Shown here in pieces: positions 8,373-15,884 of a DNA stretch of 36,417 nucleotides (within the stretch, counting starts at the first letter, position 1; each line of letters begins with the position of its first letter). The notes below the pieces were generated by a model. It was given only the letters and a program-made list of their open reading frames with translations. It was not told where the DNA came from and ran no database searches. The DNA is taken from NCBI GenBank assembly GCA_040255925.1, contig JBDZVX010000009.1, forward strand, positions 1 to 36,417, written 5' to 3'. The translations under genes were made by a program, and so were the position numbers. The DNA is from Nitrolancea sp040255925. Its GTDB lineage: Bacteria; Chloroflexota; Chloroflexia; Thermomicrobiales; Thermomicrobiaceae.

Positions 8373-8785
8373 TTGGGTAGATTTGGCGAGATAAACGAAG
8401 TCGCTCGCGCGTTACTCCTCTTTCTCCTTGCCGGCGTTGCTGAAATCGGTGGGGGCTGGCTCGTGTGGCAATGGCTGCGTACAGACCGGCCTTGGCCCCT
8501 CGGCCTCCTGGGTGCGCTCGTCCTGGTCAGTTACGGTGTCATCCCGACTTTCCAGTCAGACCCGCATTTCGGCCGCGTCTATGCGGCGCACGGCGGCGTC
8601 TTCGTCGTGCTCTCGCTGCTGTGGGGGCGGCTCTTCGATGGCTTTGAGCCTGACCGTGGGACATCTTTGGCTCCCTGATCTGCCTGCTCGGTGTACTGGT
8701 CATCCTCTTCGGGCCACGCTCAAGCTGCCCGGCTACAGTTGGTGGCGGAGCCGGCCCGGAGACCATTCACTCATCGTCGCCGTGA
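8373..8785 (+). pseudogene. YnfA/UPF0060 family membrane protein, frameshifted
   Basis: The first part reads as a YnfA-family small membrane protein: LLLFLLAGVAEIGGGWLVWQWLR, then GVIPTFQSDPHFGRVYAAHGGVFV and LLWGRLFDGFEPDR. It then leaves frame between 8657 and 8658 and would stop at 8676-8678. Reading one frame over from 8660 restores the family ending, DIFGSLICLLGVLVILFGPR, with about 20 unrelated residues to a stop at 8783-8785. Restoring one T would give DRWD, as in relatives. The start is also poor: TTG 8373 is the nearest legal start, and an ATA at 8391 sits where relatives have ATG. Together with the adjacent IS remnant this suggests decay, but a sequencing deletion is possible. Confidence 0.7.
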
Positions 8786-8832
8786 CACGGGCTTTTCATC
8801 GCGTGTGGCGGCCGCCGGCGATGGGGGCTCAC

Positions 8833-8871
8833 AAAAAAGAACACCCCCGGAGGGTCTCTCCTCCGGGGGTG
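8833..8871 (-). terminator. intrinsic terminator of the sigma factor gene
   Basis: A perfect 12-bp GC-rich stem (8842-8853 with 8860-8871, six-base loop) is followed on the minus strand by a T-rich run, TTCTTTTTT. It lies about 20 bases beyond the sigma factor stop codon and is a textbook rho-independent terminator. Confidence 0.95.
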
Positions 8872-8891
8872 GAACGGTCAACCGAAATGGG

Positions 8892-9881
8892 CTAGGCCGC
8901 CGTGGCAAGCTGGATGAGATCCGACTTGCGCAACTTGCCGAGCGCTTCCTTCTCAATCTGGCGTACGCGCTCACGGCTGATGCCGTAATGCTCCGCGATC
9001 TCCGCTAGCGTCTGAGGCTGCTGCCCGCCGAGGCCAAACCGGAGCATAAGCACTCCGCGCTCTCGCTCAGACAGATGCTCAAGGCTGCGACGGATCTGAT
9101 CACGGATCGCGCTGGTCACCGCCTGATCGACAACTTCGTCGCTCTGCGGGTCCGGCAGCAGGTCACCAATCGTGCTCTCGCCATCTTCGCCGATCGGCTT
9201 GTCCAGCGATGACGTTCGCGGGATCGCCGATCGTGCCTGTTCGATGCGCTCGACGTCGAGATCAAGCGCCTGAGCCAGTTCCTGATCGGTCGCCGGCCGG
9301 CCATGCACCTGCTCGAGCTGCGCCTCGGTGCGGCGCACCTTCGAGATCAGGTCGTGCATATGCACCGGAACCCGGATCGTCCGGCTGAGATTGGCAACCG
9401 CACGCCCGATCGCCTGGCGGATCCAGAACGTGGCGTAGGTGCTAAAACGATACCCCAGCTCCGGATCGTACCGCTCGACCGCGGTCATTAGGCCGATATT
9501 GCCCTCCTGGATGAGGTCAATCAGCGGCAGACCGCTGGCGCGGTACTTTTTGGCAATCGAGACGACCAACCGAAGGTTGTGGCGAATGAGCTTCTCGCGC
9601 GCGGCCTTGGCACGCTCAAGGATCATGCGGAGTTCAGCGCTGTCTTCACCGCTGTCGACGCGCTTCCGCGCTTCAAGCCCGGCACGCACGGCACGAGAAT
9701 ACTCGATCTCTTCTCCGTGAGTCAGGAGTCGATGCCCACCAACGTCTCGGAAGTAGCGATATACAGCATCGCTCGTGGCCTGATCGATCAAGTCGGCGGA
9801 CTCGTCGATCACTTCCCCGACTTCGGCGTCGGCGGCCAACCGCTCCAGTTCGTAGGTGTCCTGGATCGCTCGCTGCGTCAT
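8892..9881 (-). CDS. RNA polymerase sigma factor, sigma-70 (RpoD/SigA-like)
   Basis: A 329-residue sigma factor with region 1.2 (DAVYRYFRDVGGHRLLT), region 2 (LIRHNLRLVVSIAKKYR, LIDLIQEGNIGLMTAVERYD, FSTYATFWIRQAIGRA), region 3 and region 4 (ERERGVLMLRFGL, TLAEIAEHYGISRERVRQIE). The -10 and -35 recognition helices are intact. It lacks an extended region 1.1, so it is either a compact primary sigma or a group 2 paralogue. ATG 9881 is chosen because AAGGAG lies four bases upstream and because the alternative ATG at 9974 sits inside the promoter. It has its own promoter and terminator, so it is monocistronic. Confidence 0.95.
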   Translation of the reverse strand: MTQRAIQDTYELERLAADAEVGEVIDESADLIDQATSDAVYRYFRDVGGHRLLTHGEEIEYSRAVRAGLEARKRVDSGEDSAELRMILERAKAAREKLIRHNLRLVVSIAKKYRASGLPLIDLIQEGNIGLMTAVERYDPELGYRFSTYATFWIRQAIGRAVANLSRTIRVPVHMHDLISKVRRTEAQLEQVHGRPATDQELAQALDLDVERIEQARSAIPRTSSLDKPIGEDGESTIGDLLPDPQSDEVVDQAVTSAIRDQIRRSLEHLSERERGVLMLRFGLGGQQPQTLAEIAEHYGISRERVRQIEKEALGKLRKSDLIQLATAA

Positions 9882-9964
9882 GTGGCTCCTTGATTCCGAC
9901 AACATCCAATATCCACTCCGCGTTTCCGAGCCGGTGCTGGACGCAATGGTCCGGAAACTTAGGT

Positions 9965-9994
9965 AGTTTACCATATCCGGCCTAGCTATGTCAA
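9965..9994 (-). promoter_or_regulatory. sigma-70 type promoter for the sigma factor gene
   Basis: On the minus strand a perfect -35 TTGACA (9989-9994) and a -10 TAAACT (9965-9970, four of six matches) are separated by 18 bases. They lie about 85 bases upstream of the preferred ATG at 9881. Confidence 0.7.
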
Positions 9995-10233
9995 GGACAA
10001 CTCCCTTATCCTGACGTGTTAGGTGTCCACATATATATACGTTTGACTGGGGGCTTTGGTCGCGTTTTCGCGCTGATCGGCTTCAATATTCGGCATTCTT
10101 GGCCGGCCGGTCATGGATAGGTCAGCCGGCACTGTTGACTTCCAAGCCATCCCCTGGCGCATAATGTTCCGGCATACGCCGGCCTTGAGCGCACGGTGGC
10201 TTCCGGCCGTATCGATTCGGAGAAGAGAGATTT
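9995..10233. other. intergenic region between divergent genes
   Basis: Together with the sigma promoter this makes a gap of about 350 bases. It includes an AT-rich tract near 10030 (ACATATATATAC). No RNA gene or clear plus-strand promoter was recognised for the lipoprotein gene that follows. Confidence 0.4.
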
Positions 10234-10920
10234 ATGAAGGTATCCCCAGCTTACCTGGTTCCGCTCATCGCGACCGCGCTCCTCCTCCTGGCCGGTTGCA
10301 GCGGTCCCGAACCCAATCCCCAGTCGATCCCGCAGGTCGATCCCCGAACCCGCCCAACCACGGTCGTGCATTGGACTTTCGATGCCGATCGGACCGGCAG
10401 TGGGCCGCAGGGAGCGGAAGCGCTCAGTGGCACCTGGACGGTTCAGGCCGAACCGGACGCGCCGACGCAGCCAAACGCGCTCTGCCAGACCGGCACGGCG
10501 GGACCCTCGGTGCTCGCCCTCGCCAACACCGTCTATGCCGACGCCGTGCTGACCGCCCGGTTCAAACCGGTCTCCGGCGAGCAGTCGCCGGGCGGCGGGC
10601 TCGCGTTCCGTGTCCAAGACGCCAAGAACTACTACCAGACACTCGTTGATCCACGGGACAGCAAGGTTAGCCTTCGGAAGTACGTTAATGGTCAGCCGAG
10701 TACTATAAAGCAGGGCCAGGCGCAGATCCAGCCGAATCAGTGGCAGGAACTCCGCGCTGAATTCGTGGGGAATCGCTTACGGATCTTCTTGAACGGCCAG
10801 GCGGTGATCGAGGTTTCCGACGGTACGTTCAAGAATGGGATGGCAGGACTCGGAGCCCCGGCGGGATCGGCCATCTGCTTCGATGATGCGGAGGTGCGAT
10901 CCGCGACACCCAATGGGTGA
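10234..10920 (+). CDS. lipoprotein with a concanavalin A-like (LamG/DUF1080-like) domain
   Basis: A 228-residue secreted lipoprotein. The N-terminus is a signal peptide with lipobox LLAGC, so C22 should be lipidated. After a proline-rich linker, residues of about 45-225 look like a jelly-roll domain: VHWTFDAD, TWTVQAEPDAP, ADAVLTARFKPVSG, GGGLAFRVQDAKNYYQ, LRIFLNGQAVIEVSDGTFKNGMAGLGA and CFDDAEVR. This order of strands matches LamG or 3-keto-disaccharide-hydrolase-like (DUF1080) domains, which bind or cleave sugars. No catalytic residues could be assigned, so binding is the safer guess. GAGAAGAGAG precedes the ATG. It appears to be transcribed alone. Confidence 0.85.
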   Translation: MKVSPAYLVPLIATALLLLAGCSGPEPNPQSIPQVDPRTRPTTVVHWTFDADRTGSGPQGAEALSGTWTVQAEPDAPTQPNALCQTGTAGPSVLALANTVYADAVLTARFKPVSGEQSPGGGLAFRVQDAKNYYQTLVDPRDSKVSLRKYVNGQPSTIKQGQAQIQPNQWQELRAEFVGNRLRIFLNGQAVIEVSDGTFKNGMAGLGAPAGSAICFDDAEVRSATPNG

Positions 10921-11075
10921 TGTGGGCCGCATGAACAGCCTGTCATTCCGGTTCCCCTGCGTGTGACAGGAGTGAACCTGGCGTTGGAATTCGTATTGCC
11001 TTATCCTCTATTGGGGGAATTGGCCAGCGAAACTGATAGGTGGGGCCGCAGCGATCTAGGAGGGAATCGCTACTG

Positions 11076-11807
11076 ATGAGTAGCCAATCCCAGAAATCGG
11101 CTGGATCCCAGTCCCGGCGTGCCGAGCGCAAGGCGGCGGCGGAAAAGTCGAAGCGCCGGAACGCGCTCAGCATGTTCGCCGGGGCGCTCATCGTCGCGTT
11201 GGCGATCGTCGCGACGCTGTTTGTGATCAACCGTCCCGGTTCCACGCTCCCGCCGGTGAAAGCGGCGGCCGAGCTACCTCCAGACGTTCCAACCAATGGC
11301 CGGACGATGGGCGATCCGAACGCGCCGGTCAAGATCGTCGAATGGGGCGATTACCAGTGACCAGGTTGTGGAGCGTTCGCCCGTGAGGTGGAACCGCAGC
11401 TCGTCAGTGAATACATCGCCACCGGCAAGGTGCTCTTCGAGTTCCGGGATCTGGCGTTCCTGGGTAATGAGTCGACGCAAGCAGCCCAGGCCGCGGGCTG
11501 TGCCCTGGATCAGGGGAAGTTCTGGCCCTTCCACGATACCGTCTATGCGAATCAGGTTACGGAGAACTCGGGTGCGTTTTCCAAGGACCGGTTGCAGCAG
11601 ATTGCCCAGAAGGCCAATCTCGATATGACCGCGTTCAATAGCTGTGTTGACGCGCAAACCCATAAGGATGATGTTGCCGCGATGGCGGCTGAGGCAAACC
11701 AGGCTGGCATCACCTCGACACCGACGATTCTGGTGAATGGGCAGCGTGTCAGCGTTCAAGGATATGACTCGCTCAAGACCGCGATTGAAGCCGCATTGAA
11801 GAAATGA
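11076..11807 (+). CDS. DsbA-like thiol oxidoreductase, probable selenoprotein (UGA as Sec95)
   Basis: One frame runs from ATG 11076 to a stop at 11807, broken only by TGA at codon 95. The N-terminus is basic (about 1-33), followed by one membrane anchor (about 36-56), then a thioredoxin-fold DsbA domain outside the membrane: PNAPVKIVEWGDYQ, TGA, PGCGAFAREVEP, then KVLFEFRDLAFLG, AAGCALDQGKFWPFHDTVY, FNSCVD and the cis-proline loop STPTILVNG. Relatives have Cys-Pro-x-Cys where this has TGA-Pro-Gly-Cys98, so UGA replaces the attacking thiol itself and would give U-P-G-C. The reading frame is identical on both sides. AGGAGGG lies 11 bases before the ATG. The next gene is VKOR, the usual oxidant of such proteins. 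A nonsense mutation or base error in a TGC/TGT codon is the alternative; no Sec machinery gene lies in this window. Confidence 0.8.
11358..11360 (+). other. in-frame UGA at the first active-site cysteine, candidate selenocysteine codon
   Basis: The codon sits between GDYQ and PGCGAFARE, exactly at the nucleophilic cysteine of the DsbA motif. It is the only stop between 11076 and 11805 in that frame. Confidence 0.75.
11373..11397 (+). promoter_or_regulatory. SECIS-like stem-loop downstream of the UGA
   Basis: Hand folding gives nine pairs: 11373-11374 with 11396-11397, 11375-11378 with 11391-11394, and 11379-11381 with 11387-11389 (one G-U). There are single-base bulges at 11390 and 11395 and an apical loop CGUGA at 11382-11386. 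The loop begins 21 nt after the UGA and has G at its second position. Bacterial SECIS elements are usually described with an apical loop about 16-37 nt from the UGA and a G in the first two loop bases, so this is compatible but not diagnostic. Confidence 0.5.
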
Positions 11808-11815
11808 CGTGACGT

Positions 11816-12265
11816 ATGGTGAACTGGCGATCGATCTCAATGCTGTTGGCCATCATCGGTGTCGGGGTCGCGACGTACCTGACCATCATTCACTACGATC
11901 GAGGAATCCTTGTCTGCGGTCTCGGTGACTGCCAGACCGTGCAGAACAGCAAGTATGCCGAGATCGCCGGGATACCGATCGCGCTGCTCGGACTGGGGAT
12001 GTACCTGTCGGTCATCGGGCTGGGCGTGCTCCGGCGTCTCCGGCCCGAACGCCTGTCGCTCCTGACGCAGACCGCCTTCACGCTGGTGCTCGCGGGAGCC
12101 TTCTATGCCGCCTACCTCACCTATTTGGAGGTAGCTGTGATCCACGCGATCTGCGAGTGGTGTGTTTCCTCGGCACTGCTGACCGTCGGAATCCTGCTGG
12201 CCGAAGGGATCGGGATGTGGCGGTTGTCGGAAGAGCCAATCGAAGAATACTCCACCGCCGACTGA
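11816..12265 (+). CDS. vitamin K epoxide reductase (VKOR) family protein
   Basis: A 149-residue membrane protein with about four transmembrane helices. The loop pair C34 and C39 (VCGLGDC) and the catalytic C113-x-x-C116 (CEWC) are present, with the intervening VQNSKYAEIAGIPIALLG signature between them. Bacterial VKOR uses quinone to reoxidise DsbA-like partners during periplasmic disulfide formation. The gene starts eight bases after the DsbA-like stop on the same strand, which makes that protein the obvious partner. The loop cysteines would pass electrons from the partner thiol or selenol to CEWC. There is only a weak ribosome binding site, consistent with translational coupling. The length is that of a minimal VKOR without a fused thioredoxin domain. 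Confidence 0.93.
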   Translation: MVNWRSISMLLAIIGVGVATYLTIIHYDRGILVCGLGDCQTVQNSKYAEIAGIPIALLGLGMYLSVIGLGVLRRLRPERLSLLTQTAFTLVLAGAFYAAYLTYLEVAVIHAICEWCVSSALLTVGILLAEGIGMWRLSEEPIEEYSTAD

Positions 12266-12318
12266 TAGAATCCGCTCGTTCGGTGACGCTTGGATTCCGC
12301 ATTGAAGGGGCAAATTGG

Positions 12319-13698
12319 GTGGATACACAACGCACACGAGGCTTGCGGACGAAGTTTTTACTCGACGAATCGGATCTGCCGGCCGCCTGGTATAACGTCC
12401 AGGCCGACCTGCCGGAGCCGCTCCCGCCCGCATTGCATCCCGGCACGGGGCAGCCGATTGGGCCTGACGACCTGGCGCCGCTCTTCCCGATGGAGCTCAT
12501 CAAGCAGGAGGTGACGACCGAGCGCTTTGTCGAGATCCCTGATGAGGTCCGGGAGATCTACCGTCTCTGGCGCCCGACGCCCCTCTACCGCGCTCACCGC
12601 CTGGAACAAGCGCTGGATACCCCCGCCCGCATCTTCTACAAATACGAGGGGGTGAGCCCGGCCGGCAGCCATAAGCCGAATACGGCGGTGGCCCAGGCTT
12701 ATTACAACCGCGAGGCGGGCATCCGCAGGCTGGCGACCGAGACCGGCGCCGGCCAGTGGGGCAGCGCGCTGGCGTTGGCCTGTAACTACTTCGGGCTTGA
12801 GCTCAAGGTCTACATGGTCAAGGTGAGCTATGAGCAGAAGCCCTATCGCCGGGCATTGATCGAGACCTGGGGCGGAACGTGCGTGGCCAGCCCGAGTCCG
12901 GATACCGAAGCCGGCCGCCGGGTGCTGGCCGAGAACCCCGGCTCCACCGGCAGTCTCGGGATCGCGATCAGTGAGGCGGTCGAGGATGCCGCGACCCGCG
13001 CCGATACGAACTACGCGCTGGGCAGCGTGTTGAACCACGTCCTCTTGCATCAGACAGTGATCGGTCAGGAGGCGCGGAAGCAACTGGAGATGGCCGATGC
13101 CTACCCGGACGTGATTATCGGCTGCGCTGGCGGTGGCTCGAATTTCGCCGGGCTGGCGTTCCCGTTCGTTCCGGACCGGATTCAGGGCAAGGATCTCCGG
13201 ATCGTCGCGGTGGAGCCAGCCGCCTGCCCGACGCTGACCCGTGGAACCTACGCGTTCGACTTTGGTGATACCGCCGGAATGACCCCGCTTCTGAAGATGC
13301 ACACGCTTGGTCATAGCTTCATGCCGGCGCCGATCCATGCCGGTGGGCTCCGCTACCATGGTATGGCGCCGCTGGTCAGCCTGCTCCTCGATCAGGGCGT
13401 GATCGAGGCCATCGCGTTGCCGCAGACGCCGGTCTTCGAGGCGGCGATCCAGTTCTCCCGGACCGAAGGGATCGTGCCGGCGCCGGAGTCGGCCCACGCG
13501 ATCCGGGCGGCGATCGACGAGGCGCTCCGTTGCAAGGCGTCCGGTGAGTCTAAGAACATCCTCTTCCTGCTCAGCGGCCACGGGAACTTCGATATGGGCG
13601 CCTACGATGCCTACTTCTCCGGGCGGCTGACCGACTATGAGCACCCGCAGTCCGAGATCGACGCCGCGCTGGCGGGCCTGCCGCGCGTCGGTGTCTGA
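12319..13698 (+). CDS. trpB: TrpB2-type tryptophan synthase beta chain
   Basis: A 459-residue PLP enzyme. The lysine for the Schiff base is K119 in SPAGSHKPNTA, and the phosphate-binding glycine run is GCAGGGSNFAGL. The long N-terminal extension with FLLDESDLPAAWYNVQADLPEP, the segment ETGAGQWGSALA, and the C-terminal EGIVPAPESAHA and LSGHGNFDM mark the TrpB2 subgroup rather than TrpB1. TrpB2 condenses serine and indole and often acts without TrpA; no trpA is adjacent. GTG 12319 is chosen because GAAGGGG lies eight bases upstream and the frame before it does not look like protein. It follows VKOR by about 50 bases on the same strand, possibly one transcript. Confidence 0.93.
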   Translation: MDTQRTRGLRTKFLLDESDLPAAWYNVQADLPEPLPPALHPGTGQPIGPDDLAPLFPMELIKQEVTTERFVEIPDEVREIYRLWRPTPLYRAHRLEQALDTPARIFYKYEGVSPAGSHKPNTAVAQAYYNREAGIRRLATETGAGQWGSALALACNYFGLELKVYMVKVSYEQKPYRRALIETWGGTCVASPSPDTEAGRRVLAENPGSTGSLGIAISEAVEDAATRADTNYALGSVLNHVLLHQTVIGQEARKQLEMADAYPDVIIGCAGGGSNFAGLAFPFVPDRIQGKDLRIVAVEPAACPTLTRGTYAFDFGDTAGMTPLLKMHTLGHSFMPAPIHAGGLRYHGMAPLVSLLLDQGVIEAIALPQTPVFEAAIQFSRTEGIVPAPESAHAIRAAIDEALRCKASGESKNILFLLSGHGNFDMGAYDAYFSGRLTDYEHPQSEIDAALAGLPRVGV

Positions 13699-13771
13699 TC
13701 GAACCTAGACGAAACGCAGGGGAGCTTTCCGCTCTCCCGCGACAACCTGCTAACCACGGAAACCCCTTGTG

Positions 13772-13793
13772 GAGGCGCGGCAAGCAGCGCCTC
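13772..13793. repeat. hairpin repeat GAGGCGC/GCGCCTC, copy 1
   Basis: A perfect 7-bp inverted repeat around GGCAAGCA. The bases GGCGCGGCAAGCAGCG recur at 21404-21419, where the flanking stem is not maintained. It lies between trpB and a convergent gene and may help end transcription, although no T-run follows. Confidence 0.5.
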
Positions 13794-13873
13794 TACCCAG
13801 TTATCCGCATGAATATGCTCGAAATCTGGAAATGCACTGCCACCGCTACGGCAATGGTTCTGCTCCGCGTTCG

Positions 13874-14263
13874 CTAACGCACCAACACGAAACCGATAAC
13901 CAGGAGATCGCTGAGCACGACAAGTAGTGCAGCGATGGATGCGGCGATCTGGATAGGCCGGGACTGCACGCGCACGACACGACCAGGCTGTCCCGTCAAG
14001 GATCTGACCCGGAACCCCTTTGCCCAGCCCCGCCAGTTCGTCGTGATGATCCAGAACAGGAACGCAACAACGATGCTGATGACGGCATAACCCACTGGAA
14101 CCCACCTAGAGGTTTGGTTGTCCACCATAATGAACCAGGCAAGGACTGCCCAACCGGCTGACCATACAAAATAACCCAGCACGACGATCATGGGAGGTGG
14201 CCCTCCTGCCAGTTTGCGCTCAATAAGTTCATTAATATCACGAATATCACGCCCTGCTGGCAT
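13874..14263 (-). CDS. small membrane protein of unknown function
   Basis: A 129-residue protein with a short charged N-terminus (MPAGRDIRDINELIERKL), three predicted transmembrane helices (about 25-46, 54-75 and 106-127), and a basic loop containing WRGWAKGFRVRSLTGQPGRVVRVQ between the second and third. No family was recognised. ATG 14263 is preferred over ATG 14287 because a GAGGG lies upstream at workable spacing. The gene is convergent with trpB and stands alone, with repeat-rich DNA upstream. Confidence 0.65.
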   Translation of the reverse strand: MPAGRDIRDINELIERKLAGGPPPMIVVLGYFVWSAGWAVLAWFIMVDNQTSRWVPVGYAVISIVVAFLFWIITTNWRGWAKGFRVRSLTGQPGRVVRVQSRPIQIAASIAALLVVLSDLLVIGFVLVR

Positions 14264-14815
14264 GGTGGCATCCCTCGAAATGCACATTAGAGGTGAGGAC
14301 GGCGGCTACGATGATATCACTGAGACGTTCGAGCGGCGCAGACATTACCCGATGCCCGGGCTGACGATCTGGCATCGCGGCGGTAAAGCGATGATCGAGT
14401 TGCGAGTTCAGCGTCACGTGGCGGTAGACCCGGTGGTGGGCACGTTTAGCCGACAACGCGCGGCGGTAAACCGGCCGCGTTGACACAACGAAGCCAGCCG
14501 AGGCCGGCTTCACGGGGTTCAGCGAGACAACTCCTCGTCATTCTGAGCGAACGCGAAGAATCTTCTAACGAAAAGATCTTTCACGAAGTTTACCCTCGAG
14601 CGTAGCGAAGCGTTCAGGATGGCGAAGCAAGGGTGCAGCGTGACAGGGTTGCTCCTTGCGGGAGGCGGGATCGTCTGCTCTTGAGCCGGCTGAACTCCCG
14701 TAACCGAGCTTACTACCATGCGATGCTGGCGTGGCCGCCGTTGTTGTCAGCTTATCACCGCGCGTTTTGCCGGCTCGGCATCCCAGTATCCCGGCTATCG
14801 GGTCATGGCCGCGCG
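14264..14815. other. intergenic region holding a dispersed repeat
   Basis: Most of this gap is taken up by the repeat copy at 14457-14622. The remainder (about 14640-14815) contains a weak, degenerate inverse of the terminal motif near 14745-14765. No gene or RNA was recognised. Confidence 0.45.
14457..14622. repeat. dispersed MITE-like repeat, copy 1 (core inverted relative to copy 2)
   Basis: The left part (14457-14530) begins with GCGGCGGTAAACCGGCCGCG, followed by a hairpin at 14491-14510 and CACGGGGTT. It matches 26995-27055 in the same orientation. The following core of about 85 bases (14537-14622) matches 27069-27160 only as its reverse complement, for example CTCGAGCGTAGCGAAGCG here against CGCTTCGCTACGCTCGAG-type sequence there. 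The right terminal motif is missing or very degenerate. Confidence 0.75.
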
Positions 14816-15529
14816 CTAGAACCGGGCCTTCTGGCTGGCGTAGAGCGCCTTCATCTGCTCGTTGGTGGCGCGCATCTGCCCCAATTGCTCGCCGAGCGTC
14901 TCCAGCGCTGACCCGGGAATCGCGACCAGGCAGCGGTCGTCCGGGATTTCGGTAAACGTGCGCATCCCGGCGCAGCCGAGGGACATCGTCACCTTGCCCC
15001 GCGCCGCCGCGGTTGGCAGCGCGCCGCAACCGGGACGGCCAAAAATCACCCCAGCCGGGCTATCCGACCAGCGAGCCGCACCGACCGACTCCTGGAACAG
15101 CATGGCCTGTACCGGTGTGGTCCAGACCACTACGACGTCCGGCTCGAGCGGGAAGTCCGCCAGTGGTCCGTAGACGATCCCGGCGGCCGGCGTGCTGAAT
15201 TTGGGGATATAGGGGATCTCCTCCGGCGTGATGTAGTTGATCTGGCACATCTGGCCGACCATGTCCATCAGTTCCTGCGTCTTTGGCTCGGGGAGATCGA
15301 ACCCCATGACCATCGATCCGATCGGGCAGTTGAAGTGCTCCTCGGCGCTGGCGTAGAAGACCCCCTGCTCGGCACGGCGCCAGAAGGCGCAGGCGGACGG
15401 CACTTCCGCGCCCAAATGCGAGAGGCCGGCGGGTGGCTCATGCACCAGCGCCAGCGCGACGGGGGGAAGATCCAAGTCCAGGTTCGCCTGTAACTGCGCG
15501 GCAATCTCAGCGAAGGATCGATCCGTCAT
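14816..15529 (-). CDS. DUF169 family protein (COG2043-like)
   Basis: A 237-residue protein matching DUF169: an N-terminal helix, LDLPPVALALVHEPP, a cysteine in FNCPIGSMVMG, PLADFPLEPDVVVVWTTPVQAM and FGRPGCGALPTAAARGKVTMSLGCAGMRTF near the C-terminus. The several conserved-looking cysteines suggest metal or cluster binding, but the family's activity is not established. ATG 15529 is chosen over an upstream start at 15568 because GGGAGAG lies seven bases before it. It is a single gene between two long gaps. Confidence 0.88.
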   Translation of the reverse strand: MTDRSFAEIAAQLQANLDLDLPPVALALVHEPPAGLSHLGAEVPSACAFWRRAEQGVFYASAEEHFNCPIGSMVMGFDLPEPKTQELMDMVGQMCQINYITPEEIPYIPKFSTPAAGIVYGPLADFPLEPDVVVVWTTPVQAMLFQESVGAARWSDSPAGVIFGRPGCGALPTAAARGKVTMSLGCAGMRTFTEIPDDRCLVAIPGSALETLGEQLGQMRATNEQMKALYASQKARF

Positions 15530-15884
15530 CGTAACACTCTCCCAGGTATAGCCATTCCGGTGGCCCATGCTTCCCGGTCAACGTCAGCGCCGGGGCGCGA
15601 TCTCCGAGCCGATCCGCCTAGCGCTGCGTTACCCGCCGGTGACGCCCTGGACCCTGTCTCAGCACCACCCGATTTCGCGGAAGCAGTACTGGAAGGAACG
15701 ATACACCATCCGGGCCGCCGCCATCGTCGTTCACCAGCAACCTCCGGCGGCGTTGCCGTCCCTGCACGCCGGTTCATCAATATGCGAGCCAGTATCTTGA
15801 TAAATGGCAAGCTGTCCTTTACACTCTTCGCAAGAAACGGCGGCCCGTTTAAGGATCTCGGGACCGCCGGACTGAAAGGAGATC
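15530..15884. other. intergenic region between divergent genes, nothing recognised
   Basis: The gap must contain promoters for the DUF169 gene (minus) and the DUF4097 gene (plus). No strong -35/-10 pair, repeat or RNA structure was recognised, and the small open frames here resemble nothing known. Confidence 0.4.

Noticed and set aside
10939..10970. Inverted repeat CCTGTCA/TGACAGG after the lipoprotein gene as terminator
   Set aside because: The 18-base loop and lack of a T-run make it a weak candidate.
11388..11807. Independent short DsbA-like gene starting at the ATG-less or GTG codon after the TGA
   Set aside because: It would lack the catalytic motif and membrane anchor, and no ribosome binding site precedes it. 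The frame continues exactly from the upstream part, so a single recoded gene explains it better.
12358..13644. Long minus-strand open frame of 428 codons opposite trpB
   Set aside because: It is the shadow of a GC-rich gene. The plus strand matches TrpB2 throughout, while the minus translation is rich in Arg, Gly and Asp without family resemblance.
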